The position numbers and the translations under genes were made by a program. The notes below the pieces were generated by a model. It did not search any database, was not told where the DNA came from, and saw only the letters and a program-made list of their open reading frames with translations. From positions 210,121-274,120 of the forward strand of contig NZ_JACVZE010000010.1 of the NCBI RefSeq assembly GCF_015461805.1: a stretch of DNA of 64,000 nucleotides, written 5' to 3'. Positions 17,295 to 25,855 of this stretch are shown here, piece by piece. How positions within the stretch are numbered: the first letter of the stretch is position 1; each line of letters opens with the position of its first letter. This stretch comes from Pseudomonas pisciculturae. Its GTDB lineage: Bacteria; Pseudomonadota; Gammaproteobacteria; Pseudomonadales; Pseudomonadaceae.

Positions 17295-17332
17295 AAAAGG
17301 CTTCTCCGGGCAACCAGACAAGCCTTTTTTTT
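17295..17332 (+). terminator. Rho-independent terminator after the arn operon
   Basis: AAAAGGCTT (17295-17303) pairs with AAGCCTTTT (17320-17328) around a 16-base loop, and the T run continues to 17332. It lies about 100 bp after the last operon stop, which suits termination of the arn transcript, and it argues that the following HPP gene starts downstream of it. Confidence 0.75.
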
Positions 17333-17358
17333 GCCTGCCGTTTATGGACTGCCCTTTG

Positions 17359-18063
17359 ATGCTCGCTCGCTGGTTCCCCGCTGCAATCAACACCCACCCC
17401 ACGGAATGGAGCCGTGCCGCCATCGGCATGGCTCTGGGCACAATGTTCAGTGTCTGGGTGTGCGCCCAGGTGTTTGGCATGGACGTCGCCCTCCATCTTC
17501 TCGGGCCACTTGGCGCCTCGGCAGTGTTGCTGTTTGCCGTGTCATCCGGCGCGTTGGCGCAACCGTGGTCGATCATCGGCAGCTACCTGTGCGCAGGCGT
17601 TGTCGCCTTGCTGGTCGCTCGCGTACTCGGGCGCACCCTGGGCAGCGCTTGCCTGGCGGCGGGCATGACCGTGGTGTTGATCTGCTGGCTGCGCTGCCTG
17701 CACCCGCCCGCTGGTGGCCTGGCGATGACGCTGGTGTTGACCGACCCGGTGTCAGCCGGCCTGGGCTGGTATGAACTGGGCGCGGTGATGCTCGGTGCCG
17801 GCACGCTGCTGGCGTGTGCGCTGGCCTATAACAACGCCACGCGCACGCGCTACCCCAAGGGTGGTGTCGACACACCGGCGGTTACCGTGGGCGGCCCTGC
17901 GGCGCCTGTCGACCCAGCGATAACCGCTGCCGACCTGAAACTGGCGTTGGCTGACATGGAGCAGTTCTACGATATCGAACCCAGTGAGTTGGAACAGTTG
18001 ATCCATGCCGCTGAACACCACGCGAGGCGGCGCAGCATCGGCCAAGTGCTCGCACAGCGGTGA
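17359..18063 (+). CDS. HPP family membrane protein
   Basis: 234 residues from ATG 17359 (MLARWFPAAINTHPTEW); ATG 17344 is an alternative, while starts before 17332 would read through a terminator hairpin. The hallmark LHPPAGGLAMTLV is present after the third of four to five membrane helices. Some HPP proteins act in nitrite transport into chloroplasts or cyanobacteria; most bacterial members have no proven role. The C-terminal 70 residues are soluble, with an acidic helix (DLKLALADMEQFYDIEPSEL). Neither candidate start has a strong ribosome site. Confidence 0.8.
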   Translation: MLARWFPAAINTHPTEWSRAAIGMALGTMFSVWVCAQVFGMDVALHLLGPLGASAVLLFAVSSGALAQPWSIIGSYLCAGVVALLVARVLGRTLGSACLAAGMTVVLICWLRCLHPPAGGLAMTLVLTDPVSAGLGWYELGAVMLGAGTLLACALAYNNATRTRYPKGGVDTPAVTVGGPAAPVDPAITAADLKLALADMEQFYDIEPSELEQLIHAAEHHARRRSIGQVLAQR

Positions 18064-18325
18064 CGAACGGGCTTGCACTCGGGGATTTGAATACTAACGT
18101 TTAAAAGTCACTTGGCATTGTCTGCTGTTCATCCTGAAGTCTGGGTCGCCGTATACCAGTTGCGAAGACATGAAACGTCTGGCCAAAGATTGGTGTTCAC
18201 GTGCGGTGATCCAAACGGGTAGCCCCTGCCCGCCTCTCCCATTGCACAGTTGCCCATCGCTCTGCACGCCGGCCCTCATGCCCAGGTGGTTTCGAATTGT
18301 GCGTTCGGGCCTGGAGCATCTCACC

Positions 18326-19936
18326 GTGGACCATAACTTACAAAAGCTGCTGCGCTCGACCTTGTTCGACGCCAGATCGCGTTATCACTTACCCCTCAGG
18401 GCCTACATGGACCTGACCATCCAGCGCATGCACGCTATTTTCGATGCGGGGCTCATCAACAACGACATGTGGCTGGGCCAGCCCCACGGGGCACGCTTTC
18501 GCGAGCTGTGCGAGCTGATCGGCCAGATCGGCGCCTACGATTACGCCCTGTATTCGTCGTTGGTCGATCACATGATCGCGGCCAATGCGTTGCTGACCCA
18601 AGGCAGCCCCGCGCAAGTGGCGCGCTTTCACGACGAAGTGACGCAGATGCACGCGGTGTACGCCTTCGGCTGCACTGAAATCGCCAGCGGCACCGACGTA
18701 CGCAACCTCAAGACACGCGTGACCTACGACAGCCAGCAACACGGCCTGTTACTGGACTCACCCAGCGCGGATGCGTGCAAATACTGGATCGGCAATAGCC
18801 TGTACGCCGCACAGGTCGTAATGGTGCTCGCGCAATTGCACGCCAATGGCGAAGACCAGGGGCACCATTGGTTTCGTGTGCGAATTCGCGACAGCGAAAA
18901 CGGCCCGTTACTGCCAGGCGTCACCGTCATGGCCTGCGACCCCAAAGGCGGCATTCATGCCAACCAGGTCGCTGGCCTGCGCTTTAACCAGATGCCGTTG
19001 AGCACCGACGCACTGTTGCAACGGCATGCGCGGTTTACCGCCGAGGGTCAATTTGTCAGCGACCTGCCCAAAAGCGAGCGCTTTATCAATGCGCTCGAGA
19101 CCTTCCTGCAGGAACGCCTGCTGCTGATGGCTGCCTCGCGGCATGGGGCGGGGTTAAGCGCCCATTTGACCTATCGATTCGCCCAGCACCGCCAGGTGCA
19201 AACCGGGTCATCCATGGGGCCTTTGCTGGCCAACCCGTTGTTCCGCCAGCGTCTTTACAGCGCGCAGCTCAAAGCGATTGCGCTCAAGTACCTGGAGCAG
19301 GCCATCCTCACGCGCTTCGAACGCCAATGGCAGCACATAGAGCAGCGCAAGCAACTGCATATCCTCGCCGCCTTAAGCAAATGCATCGGCACCTGGATGG
19401 GCCTGGAGATCATCGCCCAGTGCCGTGAGTTGTGCGGCTCGCAAGGTTTTCACCACTACAACCAGATCGTCACGATGCGCATGGACTTCGAAATAAGCCC
19501 CACGTTTGCCGGTGACAACAGCGTGATGGCCTACCAGGTGATCAAAGACGCACTGACGCGGCCACGCTTCGACAACGATCCGCCCAGCAACCTTGGTCAG
19601 CAGATTGAGCAACGCATTGTTAAGCAGTGCCGCCAGCCCAAGGGTTTCACCCATCAACAAGCCGTTGGCCTGGCCTACGCCCGCGCCCTGGACCTGATCA
19701 TCCAAGAAGCTCAACACCAGCAACTCGACTCCGGTATGCAGGCTGACTTGACCCGTGTGTTCATGCACTACCTGCACCCTTGGAACACATCCGCAATGCC
19801 ACAGCCACGCGCCAGCGCGGCCCGCGTCACAAAGCTTGCCGCCTGGCTCAAGCCACACAAGTTGCTGGTCAGCGCGCCGATCGCCCACGCCGATTACATC
19901 CAGCAGTTCACCCGAGCACTGTATGAGGAGCAATGA
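18326..19936 (+). CDS. Acyl-CoA oxidase/dehydrogenase homologue
   Basis: 536 residues if it starts at GTG 18326, which has GGAG nine bases upstream; the frame is open back to ATG 18170 but those residues are Ser/Pro/Cys-rich and look untranslated. The fold of peroxisomal-type acyl-CoA oxidases is evident: GCTEIASGTDVRNLKTRVTY (FAD/substrate loop), KYWIGNSLYAAQVVMV, and CRELCGSQGFHHYNQIV with SPTFAGDNSVMAYQ near residues 390-430. It should be an FAD enzyme acting on an acyl thioester or related substrate. Its stop overlaps the P450-Rid gene by ATGA, so the two act together. Substrate unknown. Confidence 0.78.
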   Translation: MDHNLQKLLRSTLFDARSRYHLPLRAYMDLTIQRMHAIFDAGLINNDMWLGQPHGARFRELCELIGQIGAYDYALYSSLVDHMIAANALLTQGSPAQVARFHDEVTQMHAVYAFGCTEIASGTDVRNLKTRVTYDSQQHGLLLDSPSADACKYWIGNSLYAAQVVMVLAQLHANGEDQGHHWFRVRIRDSENGPLLPGVTVMACDPKGGIHANQVAGLRFNQMPLSTDALLQRHARFTAEGQFVSDLPKSERFINALETFLQERLLLMAASRHGAGLSAHLTYRFAQHRQVQTGSSMGPLLANPLFRQRLYSAQLKAIALKYLEQAILTRFERQWQHIEQRKQLHILAALSKCIGTWMGLEIIAQCRELCGSQGFHHYNQIVTMRMDFEISPTFAGDNSVMAYQVIKDALTRPRFDNDPPSNLGQQIEQRIVKQCRQPKGFTHQQAVGLAYARALDLIIQEAQHQQLDSGMQADLTRVFMHYLHPWNTSAMPQPRASAARVTKLAAWLKPHKLLVSAPIAHADYIQQFTRALYEEQ

Positions 19937-21552
19937 ACATGGACGCCCAATGGAAACCTGACTTTTGCGACCCCGAGACTATTCGCGACCCCTACCCTGC
20001 CTTCGCCTATTTGCGTGAGCATAACCCGGTGTACTGGAGCGACCAACACAAGGCTTGGCTGCTGACTCGCTATGACGACGTACATGCAGCACAAGGCGAT
20101 GCCGCCCGTTACTCATCGGACAGGATGCGTCAGTTGGTCAATGTCCAACTGCCTCCCGATAAACGCGCGCTGTTTGAACCGTTTATCGAGAAGGCCTCGC
20201 AGTGGATGTACTCCCAGGATGGCAAGGTGCATCAGGCCAGCCGCCACTTGTTGGGCAAGGCGTTCACACCGCGCTCCATCGAGGCGTTGCGCGCAGACAT
20301 TGAGGCGGTCACCGATGAAATCCTGTCATCCTTGGGCCCCGCGCCGGAACTCATGAGTAAAGTGTTCAATCAAGTGCCGGCCAGGGTGCTGGCGATGCTG
20401 TACGGCATCCCCAAAAAAGACGCGCTCAAGTTGCGCCGCTGGACAGACGTGATCCTGATGTTCCTGGTAGGCAACTTCGAGGCTGATGGGCCATCGAGAG
20501 CGTTGCAGGGCTTGGAAGAAATGTATGAGTACTTTGGCAAGCTGATCGATAGGCGAAAAAAAATACCCAAAGATGACCTGGTCAGCCGGGTAATCGCTGC
20601 CGCAGGCCCCGACGCGAGCAAGGACGATCTGCTGGCCCAAGTGGTGTTCGTACTCGTCGCAGGCTATACCACCAGCGCCGATATGCTCGGGATCGGCCTT
20701 TGGTATCTGCTGCGCAACCCCGAACAACTGAGCGCGTTGCTGGCTGACCCTTCGCTGACCAAACCCGCCGTCGAAGAAATGTTGCGTATCGACCCCTCTG
20801 GGCAATTCAGTCATCGCGTATTGACAGAGGATGTGCACCTCAGAGGCCAGACACTGCGCAAAGGCGATCTGGTTTACCTCATGCGGGCTGCAGCCAATCG
20901 AGACCCTGAACACTTTGTCGACCCCGACCGCTTTGACATTCGACGTGAGAAAAACAAGCACCTGGCCTTTGGGCTCGGTGTGCATTTTTGCTTGGGCCCG
21001 GCGCTGTTTCGTCTGGAAGCCGAGGTGTTATTCACGCGCCTGCTGCAGCGGTTTCCAACGCTGCGCCTCTCAGAAAAGAAACCGCCGGTATGGCGTACCA
21101 ACAACCTGCAGTTTCGCGGTCTGAAAACCTTGCACGTCGATCTGGAGCCTGTTGACACGTGCCCGTCGATACAACGCTGTTTCTCGGCAGCGCCCTGGGA
21201 GAAAAACGGCGGCTACTGCCGTGCGTTACGGGCCGGCAACCTCGTGGTCACCAGCGGCACCGTAGCGTTCGACGAAGACGGCAACCCTTACGCGCCAGGT
21301 GACGTTTATCGCCAGACCCGGCGCTGCCTGGAGATCATCGAGACCGCACTCCAGCAGTTGGGTGTGGACCGAACCCTGGTGGTCGCCACGCGCATGTACA
21401 CCCAGGATGTCGCCCGCTGGCCGCAAATCGCCAAGGCCCATCAGGAGTTTTTCAGCCAATGTCCGCCCACCACCATGTTGCTGGGGGTCAAGGAGTTGAT
21501 CGCGCCCGAATATCTGATAGAGATCGAGGCACAGGCATGGACCGGCCAGTGA
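19933..21552 (+). CDS. Cytochrome P450 fused to a Rid/YjgF domain
   Basis: 539 residues. Residues 1 to about 400 are a bacterial class I P450: helix K ExxR in EEMLRI, and the heme loop FGLGVHFCLG with Cys353 as thiolate ligand. The I-helix reads VAGYTTSAD, so the usual acidic residue before the conserved Thr is Thr246. From about residue 410 a Rid-family domain follows (GNLVVTSGTVAFDEDGNPYA ... YLIEIEAQAW); the Arg typical of RidA imine deaminases in its last motif is replaced (PTTMLLGV). No redox partner is encoded nearby. Overlapping frames with both neighbours imply one pathway. The fusion of these two domains is uncommon in my knowledge. Confidence 0.88.
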   Translation: MNMDAQWKPDFCDPETIRDPYPAFAYLREHNPVYWSDQHKAWLLTRYDDVHAAQGDAARYSSDRMRQLVNVQLPPDKRALFEPFIEKASQWMYSQDGKVHQASRHLLGKAFTPRSIEALRADIEAVTDEILSSLGPAPELMSKVFNQVPARVLAMLYGIPKKDALKLRRWTDVILMFLVGNFEADGPSRALQGLEEMYEYFGKLIDRRKKIPKDDLVSRVIAAAGPDASKDDLLAQVVFVLVAGYTTSADMLGIGLWYLLRNPEQLSALLADPSLTKPAVEEMLRIDPSGQFSHRVLTEDVHLRGQTLRKGDLVYLMRAAANRDPEHFVDPDRFDIRREKNKHLAFGLGVHFCLGPALFRLEAEVLFTRLLQRFPTLRLSEKKPPVWRTNNLQFRGLKTLHVDLEPVDTCPSIQRCFSAAPWEKNGGYCRALRAGNLVVTSGTVAFDEDGNPYAPGDVYRQTRRCLEIIETALQQLGVDRTLVVATRMYTQDVARWPQIAKAHQEFFSQCPPTTMLLGVKELIAPEYLIEIEAQAWTGQ

Positions 21553-22403
21553 TGACGCCCGACAGCGTACGCACTGCCGTGCGGGATGCCGTGGTCATGT
21601 CAGTGCATGAGCGCTCGATCCCAGGCCCTGACCGTCCCGTGCGTGTCAGAGTGTACGGGCCGGCCATGGCGCCGCCGGTGCCGGTGTTGCTGTACTTTCA
21701 CGGCGGCGGTTGGGTGGCAGGTGACCTGGACACCCACGACAGCTTCTGCCGGGTCATCTGTGAGTGGGCCGGTTGCGCAGTCGTCGCCGTGGACTATGCC
21801 AGGCCCCCCGAGCATCGCTTTCCGGCGGCCATTGACGACTGTTATGCCGTCACCGAGTGGGTCGCCGCTCACGGGTCGGCACTCGGCATAGACAGCAGAC
21901 GCCTCGCCGTTGCCGGTGGTGGCTCAGGCGGCGGCCTGGCAGCCGTTATCTGCCAGCGCGCCCGCGATTGCGCAGGGCCAGCGATCGGCTTTCAACTGCT
22001 GCTTTACCCGGTGCTTGATTGCCTGGCCAGCAACCGCTCTCGAAACGACTTTGCTCAAGGGGATGGGCTGACCGCAAGCCTGATGGACTGGTATGTGAGC
22101 CAGTATGTACCCGAAGGGCATTCCTTGGCTGACCCACGGCTTTCACCGGCGCGCCACCCCGTGTTGCGCGGCTTGCCGCAAGCGCTGATCGTGACTGCCG
22201 GCCTGGACCTACTGCGCGACGAGGGCCGAGCCTATGCCCGTCAGCTGAGAAAAGCGGGAGTACGCGTCAGCCATTGGGAGTATGCAGGCGTGCACCACGG
22301 TTTTATCAACTATCCAGGTGCCGCCCCCAAGGCCCGGCGTGCCATCCTGCACTGTGCCGAGGCATTGTCAGCGTATTTTCACCCGCGCGGTGCTCGTGCA
22401 TAA
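21537..22403 (+). CDS. Alpha/beta hydrolase, hormone-sensitive-lipase group
   Basis: 288 residues from ATG 21537, which has GAGG seven bases upstream and lies inside the end of the P450-Rid gene; ATG 21552 (TGATG) is the alternative. Motifs: oxyanion HGGGWVAGD, nucleophile elbow AGGGSGGGL with Ser130 (the usual GDSAGG changed to GGSGGG), Asp in TAGLDLLRDEG, and His in GVHHGFINY. It probably hydrolyses an ester or thioester made or used by the preceding two enzymes. Third and last gene of a tightly coupled cluster. Confidence 0.88.
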   Translation: MDRPVMTPDSVRTAVRDAVVMSVHERSIPGPDRPVRVRVYGPAMAPPVPVLLYFHGGGWVAGDLDTHDSFCRVICEWAGCAVVAVDYARPPEHRFPAAIDDCYAVTEWVAAHGSALGIDSRRLAVAGGGSGGGLAAVICQRARDCAGPAIGFQLLLYPVLDCLASNRSRNDFAQGDGLTASLMDWYVSQYVPEGHSLADPRLSPARHPVLRGLPQALIVTAGLDLLRDEGRAYARQLRKAGVRVSHWEYAGVHHGFINYPGAAPKARRAILHCAEALSAYFHPRGARA

Positions 22404-22431
22404 ATGCAACAACTACCTGCATGATTGACGG

Positions 22432-22487
22432 TTGTACTGGGCAAATTTGCACTGGTACGATCGCGAGATGGTTCGTACGCGAACATC
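22432..22487 (+). promoter_or_regulatory. Promoter with operator-like palindrome before the HIBCH-like gene
   Basis: TTGTAC (22432) and TACGAT (22456-22461) are spaced by 18 bp as -35/-10. The palindrome GATGGTTCGTACGCGAACATC (22467-22487; arms GTTCG/CGAAC, extended by GATG/CATC) covers the expected transcription start, as expected for a repressor site. A short perfect palindrome GCAAATTTGC lies at 22441-22450 between the promoter hexamers. The regulator is not encoded in the window. Confidence 0.4.
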
Positions 22488-22520
22488 TTGATAAAGAACA
22501 ATAAAAGCAGGGAGTTAGAG

Positions 22521-23624
22521 ATGACTGCTCAGGTTTCATCCGAGGCAAGCCGTGTCGAATCAAGTCAAGAAGAGGTGCTGGCCGACGTCCGCAACCATAT
22601 CGGCCACCTTACCCTCAATCGCCCCGCCGGCTTGAATGCCATCACCCTGGGCATGGTCCGCAGCCTGACCCATCAGTTGCAGGCGTGGGCCGATGACCCG
22701 AGCGTCTACGCCGTGGTATTGCGAGGTGCCGGTGAAAAAGCCTTCTGCGCCGGCGGTGATATTCGTTCCCTGTACGACAGCTTCAAAGACGGCGACACGC
22801 TGCACCAGGACTTTTTCGTCGAGGAATACGCACTGGACCTGGCCATCCACCATTACCGCAAACCGGTCCTGGCGCTGATGGACGGCTTCGTGCTGGGCGG
22901 TGGCATGGGCCTGGTGCAAGGCGCCGACCTGCGCGTGGTCACTGAGCGCAGCCGCTTGGCGATGCCCGAAGTGGCCATCGGTTACTTCCCCGACGTGGGC
23001 GGCAGCTACTTCCTGTCGCGCATCCCCGGCGAGCTGGGCATTTACCTCGGCGTGACAGGCGTGCAAATCCGTGCCGCCGACGCGCTGTACTGCGGCCTGG
23101 CAGACTGGCACCTCGACAGCGCCCGGCTGGCAGATCTCGACCACAAGCTCGACCATCTGCACTGGCACGACTCGCCGCTCAAGGACCTGCAAGGCGTACT
23201 GGCCAAAATAGCTGTGCAACAGCTGCCCGACGCGCCGCTGGCCGCCTTGCGCCCGGTGATCGACCACTTTTTCGCCCTGCCGGATGTGCCTAGCATCGTC
23301 GAGCAATTGCAAGCGGTCACCGTTGCCGACAGCCATGAGTGGGCGCTGGCCACCGCCAGGCTCATGCAAACCCGCTCGCCCTTGGCCATGGCCGTAACCC
23401 TGGAAATGCTGCGCCGTGGCCGACGCCTGCCGCTAGAGCAGTGCTTTGCCCTCGAACTGCACCTGGACCAACAATGGTTTGAGCGTGGCGACCTCATCGA
23501 AGGCGTGCGCGCCCTGATCATCGACAAGGACAAAACCCCGCGCTGGAACCCGCCCACCCTCCACGGGCTGGATGCCAGCCATGTCGAAAGCTTTTTTCAT
23601 CACTTCAAGCAGGTTGCGAACTAA
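22521..23624 (+). CDS. Enoyl-CoA hydratase/isomerase family, 3-hydroxyisobutyryl-CoA hydrolase-like
   Basis: 367 residues from ATG 22521, with AGGGAG upstream. The crotonase core shows KAFCAGGDIRSLYD (oxyanion hole) and GGGMGLVQGADLRV. Catalytic acid residues lie in MPEVAIGYFPDVGGSYFLSR, a stretch typical of 3-hydroxyisobutyryl-CoA hydrolase rather than hydratase. The length, about 100 residues beyond simple hydratases, also fits HIBCH. That enzyme frees 3-hydroxyisobutyrate from its CoA ester in valine breakdown. The acyl-CoA dehydrogenase gene follows after 3 bp and would make the unsaturated intermediate two steps earlier. Confidence 0.85.
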   Translation: MTAQVSSEASRVESSQEEVLADVRNHIGHLTLNRPAGLNAITLGMVRSLTHQLQAWADDPSVYAVVLRGAGEKAFCAGGDIRSLYDSFKDGDTLHQDFFVEEYALDLAIHHYRKPVLALMDGFVLGGGMGLVQGADLRVVTERSRLAMPEVAIGYFPDVGGSYFLSRIPGELGIYLGVTGVQIRAADALYCGLADWHLDSARLADLDHKLDHLHWHDSPLKDLQGVLAKIAVQQLPDAPLAALRPVIDHFFALPDVPSIVEQLQAVTVADSHEWALATARLMQTRSPLAMAVTLEMLRRGRRLPLEQCFALELHLDQQWFERGDLIEGVRALIIDKDKTPRWNPPTLHGLDASHVESFFHHFKQVAN

Positions 23625-23627
23625 GCC

Positions 23628-24779
23628 ATGCAAGATATTGAATACACAGAAGAACAAGTCATGATTCGCGACATGGCCCGTGACTTCGCCCGTGGTGAAA
23701 TAGCCCCTCACGCCCAAGCCTGGGAAAAGGCCGGCTGGATCGATGACGGCTTGGTGACCAAAATGGGTGAACTCGGCTTCCTCGGCATGGTGGTGCCAGA
23801 AGAATGGGGCGGTACTTACGTCGATTACGTGGCCTACGCCCTCGCTGTCGAAGAGATTTCTGCCGGTGACGGTGCCACTGGCGCACTGATGAGCATTCAT
23901 AATTCAGTCGGTTGCGGGCCGATCCTCAACTACGGCACAACTGCACAGAAAGAAACCTGGCTCGCCGACCTCGCCAGCGGCCAGGCGATTGGCTGCTTTT
24001 GCCTCACCGAACCGCAGGCCGGCTCCGAAGCCCACAACCTGCGCACCCGCGCCGAACTGCGCGACGGCCAGTGGGTGATCAATGGCGCCAAACAGTTCGT
24101 CAGCAATGGCAAACGCGCCAAGCTGGCCATCGTGTTTGCAGTGACAGACCCCAACCTGGGCAAGAAAGGTATTTCCGCGTTCCTGGTACCGACTGACACC
24201 CCTGGCTTTGTGGTGGACCGCACCGAACACAAGATGGGCATTCGTGCCTCGGACACCTGCGCCGTCACGCTCAACCAATGCACCGTGCCCGAAGCCAACC
24301 TGTTGGGTGGACGCGGCAAGGGCCTGGCCATTGCCCTGTCCAACCTGGAAGGCGGCCGCATTGGCATCGCCGCCCAGGCGCTGGGCATCGCGCGTGCAGC
24401 CTTTGAGGCGGCGCTCGCCTATGCCCGCGACCGCGTGCAGTTCGACAAGGCGATCATTGAACATCAGAGCGTTGCCAACCTGCTGGCAGATATGCAAACC
24501 CGGCTCAACGCTGCACGCCTGTTGATCCTGCACGCGGCCCGTCTGCGCAGTGCTGGCAAACCATGCCTGTCGGAAGCGTCCCAGGCCAAGCTGTTTGCCT
24601 CGGAAATGGCCGAGAAGGTGTGTTCGTCAGCCATGCAGATTCATGGCGGGTATGGGTATCTGGAAGATTACCCGGTGGAGCGTTACTACCGGGATGCGCG
24701 GATCACACAGATTTACGAGGGTACGAGCGAGATTCAGCGGATGGTGATTGCCAGGGAGCTCAAGAACTACCCGCTCTAA
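23628..24779 (+). CDS. Acyl-CoA dehydrogenase (isobutyryl/short-branched type)
   Basis: 383 residues. FAD-dependent alpha,beta-dehydrogenation of an acyl-CoA, electrons to ETF. Signature CFCLTEPQAGSEA near residue 125, GRIGIAAQALGIARAAFE, the FAD-binding QIHGGYGYLEDYPVERYYRD, and the catalytic Glu in IYEGTSEIQRM close to the C-terminus, the position used by short-chain, isobutyryl and short/branched enzymes. Paired with an HIBCH-like hydrolase, valine-derived isobutyryl-CoA is the likeliest substrate; this is inference. Same operon, 3-bp gap. Confidence 0.9.
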   Translation: MQDIEYTEEQVMIRDMARDFARGEIAPHAQAWEKAGWIDDGLVTKMGELGFLGMVVPEEWGGTYVDYVAYALAVEEISAGDGATGALMSIHNSVGCGPILNYGTTAQKETWLADLASGQAIGCFCLTEPQAGSEAHNLRTRAELRDGQWVINGAKQFVSNGKRAKLAIVFAVTDPNLGKKGISAFLVPTDTPGFVVDRTEHKMGIRASDTCAVTLNQCTVPEANLLGGRGKGLAIALSNLEGGRIGIAAQALGIARAAFEAALAYARDRVQFDKAIIEHQSVANLLADMQTRLNAARLLILHAARLRSAGKPCLSEASQAKLFASEMAEKVCSSAMQIHGGYGYLEDYPVERYYRDARITQIYEGTSEIQRMVIARELKNYPL

Positions 24780-24799
24780 CTGACACACCGACAACCAAA

Positions 24800-24889
24800 T
24801 GTGGGAGGGGGCTTACCCCCCGATTGCAGTGGGTCAGCTACAGGTAAGCTGACTGAACCACCGCTATCGGGAGCAAGCCCCCTCCCACA
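24800..24889. repeat. REP pair (REPIN) 1
   Basis: Two inverted REP sequences of the GTGGGAG(G/C)GGGCTTGC family face each other: one starts TGTGGGAGGGGGCTTACC, the other ends GCAAGCCCCCTCCCACA. Total span 90 bp. It sits between convergent operons and may also end transcription. Confidence 0.85.
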
Positions 24890-24951
24890 GTTTTTATCTT
24901 CATGTACCAGATAGAGAGTGGTCAGCTCTAACTGCCACACCACAAAATCAA

Positions 24952-25041
24952 TGTGGGAGCGGGCTTGCTCCCGATAGCGGAGTGTCAGTCAACATATCAG
25001 GTGACTGAACCACCGCATTCGCAAGCAAGCCCGCTCCCACA
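24952..25041. repeat. REP pair (REPIN) 2
   Basis: A second pair in the same gap: TGTGGGAGCGGGCTTGCTCC at the left and GCAAGCCCGCTCCCACA at the right, again exactly 90 bp. The inner spacer shares GTGACTGAACCACCGC-like sequence with REPIN 1, so the two are copies of one unit with drift in the left arm. Confidence 0.88.
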
Positions 25042-25070
25042 CTTTGATCGCCAGCGTGTGCTAAATACGA

Positions 25071-25844
25071 TTACTTATCCTTGAACTCCGGCGCCCGCTT
25101 GGCCACAAACGCCGCCATGCCTTCCTTCTGATCCAGCGTGGCAAACGCCGCATGGAACACCCGGCGTTCAAAACGCACGCCTTCAGACAGGCTCACTTCA
25201 AACGCCCGGTTCACGCTTTCCTTGACCATCATGCTGATAGGCACCGACTTGCCGGCAATCAAGGTGGCGACTTTCAGCGCTTCTTCCAGCAGCTCATCAG
25301 CGGGCACGATGCGCGCAACGATGCCGCAGCGCTCTGCTTCGACCGCATCGATAAAACGCCCGGTCAGGCACATCTCCATGGCCTTGGCCTTGCCCACCGC
25401 ACGGGTCAGACGTTGGGTGCCGCCCATGCCTGGCAGTACGCCGAGGTTGATTTCTGGCTGGCCGAACTTCGCGCCATCGCCCGCCAGGATAAAGTCACAC
25501 ATCAGCGCCAGCTCGCAGCCACCGCCCAGGGCGAAGCCGTTGACAGCGGCAATAATCGGCTTGCGGCGGTTGGCCACTCGGTCGCTGTCGCTGAACAGGT
25601 CGTCGAGGTAGATTTGCGGGTAGGTCAGCTCGGCCATTTCCTTGATATCGGCGCCGGCGGCGAAGGCTTTCTTCGAGCCGGTCAACACGATGCAGCCGAT
25701 TTCAGGGTTGGCTTCCAAGCCATCCAGCGCCTGGTTCAGTTCACTGACCAACTGCGCGTTCAACGCATTCAAGGCCTGGGGGCGATTGAGGGTAATCAGC
25801 CCGACGCGGCCCTGGATGTCGAGCAAAATCGTTTCGTAACTCAT
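25071..25844 (-). CDS. Enoyl-CoA hydratase
   Basis: 257 residues, the standard crotonase length. It adds water across the 2,3 double bond of an enoyl-CoA. Oxyanion-hole motif KAFAAGADIKEM and the helix FALGGGCELALMCDF; catalytic Glu in FGQPEINLGVLPGMGGTQRL, followed by AMEMCLTG as in mitochondrial ECHS1. Last gene of a four-gene operon (SDR, thiolase, acyl-CoA dehydrogenase, hydratase) with gaps of 11-13 bp. In isoleucine breakdown it would hydrate tiglyl-CoA; a general beta-oxidation role is possible. Confidence 0.92.
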   Translation of the reverse strand: MSYETILLDIQGRVGLITLNRPQALNALNAQLVSELNQALDGLEANPEIGCIVLTGSKKAFAAGADIKEMAELTYPQIYLDDLFSDSDRVANRRKPIIAAVNGFALGGGCELALMCDFILAGDGAKFGQPEINLGVLPGMGGTQRLTRAVGKAKAMEMCLTGRFIDAVEAERCGIVARIVPADELLEEALKVATLIAGKSVPISMMVKESVNRAFEVSLSEGVRFERRVFHAAFATLDQKEGMAAFVAKRAPEFKDK

Positions 25845-25855
25845 GTATCGGCTCC

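Noticed and set aside
17239..17343. Earlier start for the HPP gene
   Set aside because: It would cross a hairpin with a T run that looks like the arn operon terminator, and the extra residues are Cys/Pro-rich and unlike the family.
18113..18128. TTGGCATTGTCTGCTG as a sigma-54 promoter before the acyl-CoA oxidase gene
   Set aside because: The GG-to-GC spacing is 10 bp, not the required 12.
24780..25070. Inverted repeats as CRISPR or attachment sites
   Set aside because: Sequence matches pseudomonad REP elements; no regular spacer array or recombinase is present.
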